Of a stretch of DNA of 54,402 nucleotides, positions 33,250 through 41,256 are shown piece after piece. The position numbers were made by a program, and so were the translations under genes. The DNA is taken from assembly GCA_002317225.1 (NCBI GenBank), contig DCIW01000083.1, positions 1 through 54,402 of the forward strand, written 5' to 3'. The first letter of the stretch is position 1, and every line of letters begins with the position of its first letter. The notes beneath the pieces were generated by a model, which saw nothing but the letters and a program-made list of their open reading frames with translations, was not told the origin of the DNA and did no database searches. This DNA is from Prevotellaceae bacterium UBA1716. GTDB taxonomy: Bacteria > Bacteroidota > Bacteroidia > Bacteroidales > Bacteroidaceae.

Positions 33250-33873
33250 ATGGAAGAAGAACCAAAAGGAAAGCGTGGAGGACGTCGACCTGGAGCTGGC
33301 AGACCACGCAATGATACAGAAATCGTGACTTTCCGTGCACCGGGTTATATGGCACGACTTATCGCAAGCCAACCCAATAAGACGAATTTCATAAAATCGT
33401 GCATCAATAATACGATAAAGTCATTCCCCGACTTGTCGAGCATTGGTGATGTGATTTCTGCAACAGAAGTGAAGGATATAAAGTTGCCTGTCTTTGATGT
33501 GGATGTGGTGGCTGGCTTCCCGATTCCGCTCGACAATGATGAGAAGGCACAGAATATCGAACTCCTGCGTATGCTCTGTCCGTATCCTGAATCGTGCTAC
33601 CTCATACATGTGAAAGGTGACTCTATGTATGAGTCGGGCATCTATTCGGGGGATATCGTGATTGTGGACAAGAGCAATCGCAACCCTTCGCCTTCGGAAG
33701 TTGCCCTTTGCGAACTTAACGGAGAGTACACCCTCAAGCGTTTCGAGAAGCGAGACGGCAAGGGATGGCTCGTTCCTGCTAATCCGGAATTTCCTGAAAT
33801 AGAAATAAAAGAATCAGACGACTTCTCCATCTGGGGAACAGTCACCTACGTCATTCATAAACCACGCAACTGA
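33250..33873 (+). CDS. umuD: UmuD-like S24 peptidase (SOS mutagenesis)
   Basis: A 207-residue cytosolic protein; a TTG at 33226 lies inside the promoter box, so the ATG at 33250 is the start. The N-terminus has an AT-hook-like basic stretch (GKRGGRRPGAGRPR), common in Bacteroidota S24 proteins and longer than in E. coli UmuD. The self-cleavage dyad is Ala88-Gly89 (DVVAGFP). The serine nucleophile is Ser125 (VKGDSMYESGI) and the general-base lysine is Lys163 (YTLKRF). Cleaved UmuD' joins UmuC to form the error-prone polymerase V. Its stop overlaps the umuC start by one base (TGATG), so translation is coupled. Confidence 0.9.
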   Translation: MEEEPKGKRGGRRPGAGRPRNDTEIVTFRAPGYMARLIASQPNKTNFIKSCINNTIKSFPDLSSIGDVISATEVKDIKLPVFDVDVVAGFPIPLDNDEKAQNIELLRMLCPYPESCYLIHVKGDSMYESGIYSGDIVIVDKSNRNPSPSEVALCELNGEYTLKRFEKRDGKGWLVPANPEFPEIEIKESDDFSIWGTVTYVIHKPRN

Positions 33874-35135
33874 TGTACGCCCTTATCGATTGTAATACCT
33901 TCTTTGCTTCGGTTGAACGTGTGTTCCATCCCGGACTAAAGCGAAAGCCTGTCGTTGTTTTATCGAACAATGACGGTTGCATCGTGGCTCTCACTTCGGA
34001 GGCAAAGGCACTTGGATTGCATCGTGGCGAACCCATATTCAAGGTGAAGGACATAGTGGAGAGGAATGGGGTTAGCATCTTCTCGACCAACATGACCCTC
34101 TATGCTGCCATGTCGCGACGAATCACCAATATCATACGTCGTTCGGTGCAACATGTGGAGAATTACAGTATCGATGAGTCGTTCTGCGATCTCAATGGTT
34201 ATGAGGCACATTTCAACCTCGAAGAGATGATGCGTTCACTTGCCGATCGTATCAGTTTGTGGACCGATATTCCGGTGTCGGTAGGTGTGGCTCCCACCAA
34301 GACTCTTGCCAAGATCGGGAGCAAGTTTGCGAAGAAATATAAGGGTTACCGTTCGGTGTGCATGATTGATGACGAACCCAAGCGTAGAAAGGCTTTGGAG
34401 CTATTCGACCTCGCTGATGTGTGGGGTATAGGAAGGCATACTCTCGAGCGACTGAACTACTATGGGATAAGCACTCCTCTCGAATTTGCAGACAAGTCGG
34501 AATCGTGGGTGAAGACGCATCTAACCAAACCGGGTGTGCAGACTTGGCTCGAACTCAATGGGCACCCTTGTATCGACACGAGCGAGGTGTATCGTAACCA
34601 GTCGATATGTACGAGTCGCAGTTTTGGAGATATGATTTCCGACCTTACCCAACTCGAGGCATCGGTAGCTACATTTGCAAGCAGTTGTGCCAATAAGTTG
34701 AGAGGACAGAATGCGGGTTGCAAGACCGTTACCGTATTTGTTCAGAGCAACCGTTTTCGCGATGACCTGCCCCAATATTGCAATAGTGCGTCAACTACTC
34801 TTGTCACTTCCACATCCGACACGCTCGAAATCACGAGTGCAGCATTGAAGGCTTTGCGTAGCATTTATCGCCCCGGCATTATGTATAAGAAATCGGGAGT
34901 GATACTGACTGATATCGCTCCTAACTCGCCTGTGCAGCAGGACTTGTTCGACCCAATCAAGAATCGTCCTCAGCGTGCCGAACTCATGAAGGCAATCGAT
35001 CGTATCAATCAGCGGTTCGGACTGAAGACCATACAACTCGCTGTGGAAGGGGAGAAGGAGCAGCCATGGAAGATAAAGTGCGAACATCGCTCCGGCAATT
35101 ATCTGACCGTATTGGATGAAATATTGGAGGTGTGA
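33873..35135 (+). CDS. umuC: UmuC-like Y-family DNA polymerase
   Basis: A 420-residue cytosolic protein. Y-family motifs are present in order: ALIDCNTFFASVERVFHP (first catalytic aspartate), VVVLSNNDGCIVALTSEAKA, YSIDESFCDLNG (catalytic Asp-Glu), and the helix-hairpin-helix region DVWGIGRHTLERLNYYGIS. The C-terminal part has the UmuC little-finger layout (RSFGDMISDLTQLEASVATF; SGVILTDIAPN; QQDLFDP). It acts in translesion synthesis across damaged DNA with UmuD'. Length and motifs match intact family members. It overlaps umuD and ends before a 22-bp tandem repeat region. Confidence 0.92.
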   Translation: MYALIDCNTFFASVERVFHPGLKRKPVVVLSNNDGCIVALTSEAKALGLHRGEPIFKVKDIVERNGVSIFSTNMTLYAAMSRRITNIIRRSVQHVENYSIDESFCDLNGYEAHFNLEEMMRSLADRISLWTDIPVSVGVAPTKTLAKIGSKFAKKYKGYRSVCMIDDEPKRRKALELFDLADVWGIGRHTLERLNYYGISTPLEFADKSESWVKTHLTKPGVQTWLELNGHPCIDTSEVYRNQSICTSRSFGDMISDLTQLEASVATFASSCANKLRGQNAGCKTVTVFVQSNRFRDDLPQYCNSASTTLVTSTSDTLEITSAALKALRSIYRPGIMYKKSGVILTDIAPNSPVQQDLFDPIKNRPQRAELMKAIDRINQRFGLKTIQLAVEGEKEQPWKIKCEHRSGNYLTVLDEILEV

Positions 35136-35145
35136 TGGATTTTAC

Positions 35146-35233
35146 CTAAGAGTTTTAGCAATTTTATTTAAATGTTTTAGCAATATTACTTAAATGTTTT
35201 GGCACTTTTACTTAAGTGTATTGGACCTTTCTT
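35146..35233. repeat. 22-bp tandem repeat, about four units
   Basis: Units start at 35146, 35168, 35190 and 35212 around TTAAATGTTTTAGCAATATT, with increasing divergence. It lies between umuC and the next promoter. There are no spacers, so it is not CRISPR. The 22-bp period equals that of the unrelated-looking array at 48986. Confidence 0.65.
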
Positions 35234-35351
35234 CTAAAGAAAATATATTATTTTTATTGTATAAATGTGCTTTTGGTCCATCAATTCAAGTTTTTCGTAC
35301 TTTTACATTAAAAAAAAATAGATAAATAAACGAGAATCGTTTTTATTTTTG

Positions 35352-35359
35352 TATCTTTG
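35352..35359 (+). promoter_or_regulatory. Promoter -7 box for the STAS-kinase-AraC gene
   Basis: TATCTTTG lies 30 nt before the ATG at 35389. Confidence 0.65.
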
Positions 35360-35388
35360 TGCGTTAATTAAGATTAATTCAAGCTTTT

Positions 35389-36804
35389 ATGGAATTACAG
35401 ACAACATACAATGACGGTTTGCTTACTTTAGCGGTGGCAGGAAGAGTGGATGCTGCCGAGGCTGCCAACCTTCAGAAGGACATACTTGCTCAAATCAGCG
35501 AATATGATGATGTGGAGAGTATTGTGATAGACGCTTCGCAGATGTCGTTCATCTCAAGTTTGGGACTTCGTGTCATCCTTATGCTCAAGAAGAAGTATGA
35601 TGACTTGAGGGTAGTAGGTGCTAACCCAGACGTATATAATGTGTTCACGATTACCGGATTCTGCAAGATCATAACTGTTGAGAAGGCACTTCCTAACGTG
35701 GATATCGAGGGCTGTCCGCTTGTCGAGGGACGTAAGGATGTGTATCAGTTGACAGAAGATACCGTTGTGAAGGTGTTTGCCAAAGGCATCACAAAGGCAG
35801 ATGTGGAGAAGGAAGTGGAAATGGCCAAGGAGGTGTTTGTACTTGGTGTGCCTACTGCAATGGCATTTGACCAGGTGATGGTGGGCGACCGCTACGGTCT
35901 CATCTACGAGAGCACCCAACCGATGAAGATAAAGGCACAGGCACTTGGTGCTATGATTCGTTCACTTCACGAACAGAAGGTGGAGCCTGATGGTGTGTTC
36001 CCTTACGGTCATGCTAACGTGAAGAAGCGTATCCAGTCGCTCAAACCATATCTCGGTGAAGATGCTGTGGACAGTCTTGTGCAGATGTTGAGTGTGCTTC
36101 CTGAAGCCACTTCGCTGCTCCATGGCAATCTTACGCTCGACTGCATAATGAAGCAGAACAGTGAACCCGTATTCACCGATATGGGTGGAGTGGGATATGG
36201 TCACCCGGTTATCGACCTTGCTCATCTGTATTCTTCGTTCTCTGAGGAACAACGTGGTGACTATTTCGACGAGTTCCTTGACGAATATTACGATCTCGAA
36301 TCGGACGAGACTATCCGTCGCAATCGTGAGAACATCGTTTTGCTTTCGATGATTTCTGATTTCACAAGTCTCACATCTAATGGTGAACCATCGCAAGAAG
36401 AAGTGGAGAGTTTCAAGAAATCGTTCCAGGAGCGTATTGTTGACCATTGGGACGAAATCCTTTCACGCCTTCGTTTCAAGATGGACTTCAACGAGGAGAT
36501 TCGTCGTCTCGAACGAAAGAAATTCTATCTCGATGGTGATGTTAATATCGATTGGGTGGCAAAGGAACTTGGTACCAACCGCCATTATGTTTCCGACTAT
36601 TTCAACAAGGTGCTGCACACTACATTCAACGACTACATCAATAATCTGCGTCTTGAATATGCTGCACAACTCTTGCGTGAAGGCAGAGTGGCAAAGTCGC
36701 AGGTCTGCTACGATGCAGGTTTCAACAACGACCACACATTCCGTCGTCTGTTCAAGCAGAAGTTCGATTGCCTGCCATCGCAATATGCTGATGCAAATAA
36801 GTAG
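35389..36804 (+). CDS. STAS / APH-type pseudokinase / AraC fusion regulator
   Basis: A 471-residue cytosolic protein with three modules. Residues 1-100 are a STAS (anti-anti-sigma) domain with the phosphorylatable serines in MSFISSLGLR (56-57). Residues 105-360 have an aminoglycoside phosphotransferase-like fold: beta-3 lysine in VVKVF (Lys128), then LLHGNLTLDCIM (243-254) and FTDMGG (Asp264). The normal HGD of the catalytic loop is HGN (Asn247) and the metal-binding Asn is Cys252, so it probably does not transfer phosphate. Residues 365-470 are an AraC-type two-helix DNA-binding domain (DWVAKELGTNRHYVSDYFNK; AKSQVCYDAGFNNDHTFRRL). It faces, across a shared terminator, an RsbW-like kinase and a stand-alone STAS. 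It may link partner switching to direct gene control; the fusion is unfamiliar to me. Confidence 0.85.
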   Translation: MELQTTYNDGLLTLAVAGRVDAAEAANLQKDILAQISEYDDVESIVIDASQMSFISSLGLRVILMLKKKYDDLRVVGANPDVYNVFTITGFCKIITVEKALPNVDIEGCPLVEGRKDVYQLTEDTVVKVFAKGITKADVEKEVEMAKEVFVLGVPTAMAFDQVMVGDRYGLIYESTQPMKIKAQALGAMIRSLHEQKVEPDGVFPYGHANVKKRIQSLKPYLGEDAVDSLVQMLSVLPEATSLLHGNLTLDCIMKQNSEPVFTDMGGVGYGHPVIDLAHLYSSFSEEQRGDYFDEFLDEYYDLESDETIRRNRENIVLLSMISDFTSLTSNGEPSQEEVESFKKSFQERIVDHWDEILSRLRFKMDFNEEIRRLERKKFYLDGDVNIDWVAKELGTNRHYVSDYFNKVLHTTFNDYINNLRLEYAAQLLREGRVAKSQVCYDAGFNNDHTFRRLFKQKFDCLPSQYADANK

Positions 36805-36830
36805 GCAAGCAATTAATTTATAATAATAAA

Positions 36831-36863
36831 GAAGGGTGAAGATCGCTAAAATCTTCACCCTTC
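36831..36863. terminator. Bidirectional terminator between convergent regulators
   Basis: GAAGGGTGAAGAT pairs perfectly with ATCTTCACCCTTC across a 7-nt loop. T-rich sequence follows on the plus strand and A-rich sequence precedes it, so it can serve both strands. Confidence 0.85.
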
Positions 36864-36874
36864 TCTTTGTCTTT

Positions 36875-37177
36875 TTATACGAATTCGAACAATGATGAGA
36901 ATCCTGTTATCTTGAATACTTGTTGGATATCATCATTCACTTCCTTGATGATGACCTTTCCGCCCTTTGCCATTGTCTCCTTACGCAATGTGAGCAATAG
37001 TCGCAATCCGCTCGAAGAGATGAAATCGAGTTTGGAGCAGTCGAGCACAATCTCTTTGTCAGCATTCTCCATCAGTGGTTCCATGTCTTTGGTGAACTGC
37101 ACGGCAGCGGCAGTGTCGAGTCGCCCTTTGAGAGTACCAATTACTTGGTCGTTGTTTACGTTGGTATCAAGTGTCAT
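36875..37177 (-). CDS. STAS-domain anti-anti-sigma factor
   Basis: A 100-residue single-domain STAS protein of the RsbV/SpoIIAA type. The conserved loop LDCSKLDFISSSGLRLLLTL carries the serine normally phosphorylated by an RsbW-like kinase (around Ser54-56). When unphosphorylated, such proteins sequester the kinase and free a sigma factor or other partner. Its start overlaps the end of the RsbW-like gene by four bases (ATGA), so the two are translationally coupled. No sigma factor gene lies nearby, as is common in Bacteroidota where the output of these switches is poorly known. It resembles the STAS half of the fusion protein that faces it. Confidence 0.9.
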   Translation of the reverse strand: MTLDTNVNNDQVIGTLKGRLDTAAAVQFTKDMEPLMENADKEIVLDCSKLDFISSSGLRLLLTLRKETMAKGGKVIIKEVNDDIQQVFKITGFSSLFEFV

Positions 37178-37590
37178 ATTGTATTTACTTTCTTTGTTAG
37201 CGTTAGGATATTCTTGTTGTTCACTCTTTCGTAGTTCATCTCGTCCATCATCTGCTTGATGAGGAAGATGCCTAGACCGCCCACAGGACGCTCTTCGACC
37301 GAGAGACCTATATCTACATCCCCTCCACCCTTGGTTGGGTCGAAAGGTGTTCCCATATCTATTATCCTGAACATGATGTTTCCGTCCTTCATCTCTGCCT
37401 CGAGAATGATGGACCCTTCTGTGCCTTCAGGATAAGCATAGCTGACCGAATTCGCTAAAGCCTCGTCGAGGGCAAGGTTGAGTTGGAACGACACATCAGG
37501 TGCAATTCCATAAACTTCGCTTACCTCTTCAACAAATGGACCAAGTTGCGAGAGTTCATCAATATTGTTATTTAAGTTTAGACTTAACAT
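37174..37590 (-). CDS. RsbW-like anti-sigma serine kinase (HATPase_c)
   Basis: A 138-residue GHKL-fold ATPase. The N-box is NLALDEALANSVSYAYP, the G1 box IIDMGTPFDP, and the G2 box RPVGGLGIFLIKQMMDE, in the order and spacing of RsbW/SpoIIAB kinases. Its expected role is to phosphorylate the coupled STAS protein and to bind a sigma factor or equivalent. It is the first gene of the leftward pair, with a TAATTTTG promoter box at 37611-37618. The target is unknown; one candidate is the STAS domain of the opposing AraC fusion. Confidence 0.9.
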   Translation of the reverse strand: MLSLNLNNNIDELSQLGPFVEEVSEVYGIAPDVSFQLNLALDEALANSVSYAYPEGTEGSIILEAEMKDGNIMFRIIDMGTPFDPTKGGGDVDIGLSVEERPVGGLGIFLIKQMMDEMNYERVNNKNILTLTKKVNTI

Positions 37591-37610
37591 GTTTTATTCA
37601 TTATTGAGTG

Positions 37611-37618
37611 CAAAATTA
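37611..37618 (-). promoter_or_regulatory. Promoter -7 box for the RsbW-like/STAS pair
   Basis: The minus strand reads TAATTTTG, 21 nt before the start at 37590. Confidence 0.6.
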
Positions 37619-37714
37619 CACATTCTTATTATCACAAACAAAACAAATTTCAAAAAAAAAGTGAATAACATTGATTTTTTTACTTTTTGAGTGTGTGTTT
37701 ATTAGTAAATAGTC

Positions 37715-37722
37715 TATCTTTG
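37715..37722 (+). promoter_or_regulatory. Promoter -7 box for the DUF1294 gene
   Basis: TATCTTTG lies 43 nt before the ATG at 37765. Confidence 0.65.
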
Positions 37723-37764
37723 CACACAAAATTATATTATTAACTTTGAAAAGACCTATTTTTT

Positions 37765-38043
37765 ATGGATTTGTACTATTGGGCAGCAGGCATTTTAGTT
37801 GTATTGAACATCATCACATTTATCGTTTTTGGTGTTGATAAGCATGCCAAAAAGAATGGAGGTGAACGCATTCCGGAAGTCACAATGTTTATGCTTGGAA
37901 TGTTTGGTGGAGCATTAGGAGCATTTCTTGGTATGCATTATTTCCGCAACAAGATACATACCGGCCAGTTCTATCTCGGTATGCCTGCCTTCTTGCTTTT
38001 GCACGTAATCATCGCATTCATTGTGCTTAGCTTCACATTGTGA
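37765..38043 (+). CDS. DUF1294 inner-membrane protein
   Basis: A 92-residue membrane protein with three hydrophobic segments (about 4-24, 42-60, 71-91). The signature DKHAKKNGGERIPEVTMFML then GMFGGALGAFLGMHYFRNKI matches DUF1294. No biochemical role is established for the family. It has its own promoter and a hairpin terminator and is divergent from the RsbW-like operon. Confidence 0.85.
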   Translation: MDLYYWAAGILVVLNIITFIVFGVDKHAKKNGGERIPEVTMFMLGMFGGALGAFLGMHYFRNKIHTGQFYLGMPAFLLLHVIIAFIVLSFTL

Positions 38044-38086
38044 TTTTGTGGTAAATTACCATTTCAACGCACACTCACACTAAAAT

Positions 38087-38118
38087 AAATAAGCAGAACC
38101 ATTTGGCTCTGCTTATTT
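38087..38118. terminator. Terminator shared by DUF1294 and the leftward gene at 38171
   Basis: AAATAAGCAGA pairs perfectly with TCTGCTTATTT across a 10-nt loop, followed by GTTTT on the plus strand and by T-rich sequence on the minus strand. Confidence 0.8.
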
Positions 38119-38170
38119 GTTTTATAAGGTGTGATTCCGTTTTCTGCTGGAGCAGGAATTGTGTCTTCGT

Positions 38171-41100
38171 TTATCTTGCGAAGTACTTCTTGCCCTTGCT
38201 AATCTTGAATCCCTTGAAATCATTGTTTACTCGTTGGCCAGAGATATTGAAGATTACCTTGTCCGAGAGAGTAGGGCGATTGATGGCAATATCTTCGATA
38301 GCTGTTGTGGTGCCGAGTTTGAAACTTACATTTGTACCCTGAATGGTCTTGTCGAGGTCTGGATACACAGCATCTACACGAATCTTGTGAGTGCCATCAG
38401 TATCAGCAAACGAGTAAGAGAACTGAGTGTCCTTCTGAGTCTTGACCTTAGCACCATCGAGATAGATGTCGTAGTTGCTTACGGTGAACTCGTCTGAGTT
38501 AGGAGCAACGATATTGGCACGCATCATCCAGTTGCCATCATTGCCAGTCTCATCGCTGATTGTGTACCAACCATCTTCGCCACCAGCCTTGATAAGACTT
38601 GAGTATGTAGTCTTCGAACCGCCCGAAGCGTCCATTCCGAGAGGAGACTCACCAACAGGACAGTCGTAAGCTACAACCACATAGTTGTATGTCTGGCCAG
38701 CCTTGATAGTGATTGGCTCGTCGAGTTTTACAGTGTTCCATTGACCGATAGTGAACTCTTCCACAGGGATGACAGCAAGGTCAACACCGCCCTCGTAAAT
38801 CTGGATTTCGAAACATGAGTTTGAGAGAGGATAGAAGTTTACCGACTCAATTGTGTATCCTTCATACGAGCGGAGTTCGGTTGGAGTGAAGTCAACGCGT
38901 GCCATGATTTCAGTCACATTTGCTGTGGTCGAAGGACAAAGTGCAGACGGCATATTACTGCAGTAGCCGAGTGTAGTCTTATCGTTATCCTTTGGCGATT
39001 CCCATTGAGCGGTGATGTCCGACATGTTGACGCGTACCTCTGGAGTAATCTTAAGAGCCTTATCGTTCTCAGAAACACTGAATTCTTCGCTCAAGAGTTT
39101 CGATTCGCGTGCATCGGTATAGACTGTCTGGAGGCTGAGAATGTGGTCGCCAGCAGCGATGTCCTTGCTTTCGAAAGTAAGCCCCTTGGTCTCAGCAGCC
39201 TTCTGTCCGTCGATATACACATTGTAGTGGTCAATCTCATCAAGGTCGGTACTTGTATTTGTTGGAGCAAAGATAGCCGATGTACCCCAAGCAAAGTCGT
39301 ATGCACCGCTCTGCGAAGCTGCGTTGATAGAATAGAAGTCCTCTTCGCCAACCTTACGGATAAGGTCTGTGTAGCCCTGCTTGAGACATCCGAGGAAAAT
39401 CTGCTGCACATTGTACGACGACTCAATCACGTTCGACTGGATACCGATAAGCAGATCCTGACCAGCCTTGAATGCAAGTGGCTGTGCAAACTTGACTGTG
39501 TTCTTTGTGCCATAGTCGAGAGTCTGAGTGACAGGGATGCTCTTCACAAGAGTGAGCACACCATCGTTGTGGCGGTAGATATTGATGATCCAACTGCCCT
39601 GAGGCGAACCAGGATAGAACGATACGCCTACGAGGCGATAGTCCTGATAGAGACTCATCTGTTCGGCAGAATATAATGTTCCCGACTCAAATGAAATATC
39701 GCCACCACCGAAGCCGTCCAACTCATATTCACCGTTTGAGAAGTAGTTGTTCTCAACATAGTTGGTCGAAGGCTCGTTCCATATTGCAAATGCAGACTTA
39801 TAGCCCTTCTGGCGAACTAAGAGATTGCGTGCATTCTGATTTTCGCGTGCGTTGATCTTAATGGTTGCAGTCTCGCTCATGTCCGACTCGCCATCTTCGT
39901 AGACGGCAGTAACAGTATATTTGTAAGTGCCTGCAGCGAGATCCTTGTCGTAGTACTTGGTGTCGGTAATGATTTCGGAGTTAATCTTGTTACCATTGCG
40001 GTATACGTTGTATCCCTTGAACGAATCCATGTCGCCGAGAGGTTGGTTCCATGTGATTTCGCTCACGAAGAGACCCGGAACCTGATTAGCCTCCACGCAT
40101 ACAGGAGGAGTCTTGGACAAGTCCTTATCGAGAGCAACAACAAGACTCTTCATCTCACCGCTTTTGTCGTAATATACAAGACCGAAAGTCTTCTCATCAG
40201 CTGAGAGAGTCATAGCACGAGCAATCATGTGACGTCCATTATCCGCTGGATACATGTTGAGTCCGCTGAAATCGACACCCTTTGCAGTGAGGTAGTCCTC
40301 GATGTACTGAGTCTTGCCGTCTGCATAAATGATACCATATTCGAGGCCTTCAGGAGTAGCGATGTAACCTACTACCGAACCCTTGTCGCCCATATCAAAT
40401 AAGTCGAAGTTGAATGGATCATCGATGTTTGGATAAATCAATGTTGACTTCTTTGTGGTCATATCATAGATTGCCTTGATGCCATAACCCAAGTCCTCAT
40501 GCTCAGGGTCAACAACGTATCCGCCCCAGTAGAGAAGGCTCTTTCCATCGTGGGAGAACTTGCGAACCTGTTGCCATGGCGAACCCGGAACACCCGGATT
40601 GAGCTCGTGGAACTGCTTGTCTGCTGTGTCCCAATAGCCTGGGTTACGGTTGTCGTCGCTGTAGTAAGCCCAACCACCAATCTTCGAACCATCGTCTGTG
40701 ATGGCATAAGAGAGGAATGTGCCGTTTGCCTCAGGAACGATTCCGAGCACGTTAGCGGTATGCTCTATCTGGCCATTCTTCCAGATGTACGACACGTAGT
40801 TTTCGTCAGTACCTGTAACGTAATGTCCGTCAGGTGTGATGGCAGTTGCCCATGCACCGAGTTCGTTAGGAAGTTCGAGCATACTCCACGAACCGTCATA
40901 AACGCCTGGCACTTCGATGCTTGCACCGCTATCGAGCACATCGTTGGAAAAGAACGAACCTGCTACAACACCGTTGTTGGATACTGTGAAAGCTGACGTG
41001 CCTTGTTCGAGAAGATCAATCTTACCGGTCGACAGATTCCAGCGGAAACCGTAAACTGTCTCTCCATCTGTTGTGTATGTACCACATGCCCAAAGACCGT

Positions 41101-41224
41101 TCTGCGATATTGAGATGACCTGATAGTCAGCAGGGGTGGTGAGGTACAAGACGCCCTTCTTGCCCTGAGCATTAGCAAACAATGCAAGGCACGACAAGAG
41201 TGCGAGAATAAAAGTTTTCTTCAT
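38171..41224 (-). CDS. Large secreted beta-propeller/Fn3 tailed protein
   Basis: A 1017-residue exported protein with a signal peptide (MKKTFILALLSCLALFANAQ). Residues about 25-370 contain repeated VSNNGVVAGSFF / ITDDGSKIGGWAYY / FSHDGKSLLYWGGY units like blades of a beta-propeller. A fibronectin type III-like domain follows (GYNVYRNGNKIN...TYKYTVTAVYEDGES, about 400-460), with a second Fn3-like unit near 680 and a third near 930. Between them are two jelly-roll-like regions (TLYSAEQMSLYQDYRLVGVS; ELRSYEGYTIESVNFYPLSN), apparently an internal duplication. The tail FNISGQRVNNDFKGFKISKG then KKYFAR matches other tailed proteins here. It lies 32 nt after the YD-like gene and is co-transcribed with it. 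Function unknown. Confidence 0.75.
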   Translation of the reverse strand: MKKTFILALLSCLALFANAQGKKGVLYLTTPADYQVISISQNGLWACGTYTTDGETVYGFRWNLSTGKIDLLEQGTSAFTVSNNGVVAGSFFSNDVLDSGASIEVPGVYDGSWSMLELPNELGAWATAITPDGHYVTGTDENYVSYIWKNGQIEHTANVLGIVPEANGTFLSYAITDDGSKIGGWAYYSDDNRNPGYWDTADKQFHELNPGVPGSPWQQVRKFSHDGKSLLYWGGYVVDPEHEDLGYGIKAIYDMTTKKSTLIYPNIDDPFNFDLFDMGDKGSVVGYIATPEGLEYGIIYADGKTQYIEDYLTAKGVDFSGLNMYPADNGRHMIARAMTLSADEKTFGLVYYDKSGEMKSLVVALDKDLSKTPPVCVEANQVPGLFVSEITWNQPLGDMDSFKGYNVYRNGNKINSEIITDTKYYDKDLAAGTYKYTVTAVYEDGESDMSETATIKINARENQNARNLLVRQKGYKSAFAIWNEPSTNYVENNYFSNGEYELDGFGGGDISFESGTLYSAEQMSLYQDYRLVGVSFYPGSPQGSWIINIYRHNDGVLTLVKSIPVTQTLDYGTKNTVKFAQPLAFKAGQDLLIGIQSNVIESSYNVQQIFLGCLKQGYTDLIRKVGEEDFYSINAASQSGAYDFAWGTSAIFAPTNTSTDLDEIDHYNVYIDGQKAAETKGLTFESKDIAAGDHILSLQTVYTDARESKLLSEEFSVSENDKALKITPEVRVNMSDITAQWESPKDNDKTTLGYCSNMPSALCPSTTANVTEIMARVDFTPTELRSYEGYTIESVNFYPLSNSCFEIQIYEGGVDLAVIPVEEFTIGQWNTVKLDEPITIKAGQTYNYVVVAYDCPVGESPLGMDASGGSKTTYSSLIKAGGEDGWYTISDETGNDGNWMMRANIVAPNSDEFTVSNYDIYLDGAKVKTQKDTQFSYSFADTDGTHKIRVDAVYPDLDKTIQGTNVSFKLGTTTAIEDIAINRPTLSDKVIFNISGQRVNNDFKGFKISKGKKYFAR

Positions 41225-41256
41225 ATAGTTTTGTTTATATTATTATAAATAATGTG

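Noticed and set aside
35146..35233. Possible CRISPR array or riboswitch
   Set aside because: There are no spacers, the units degrade progressively, and no conserved riboswitch core is seen.
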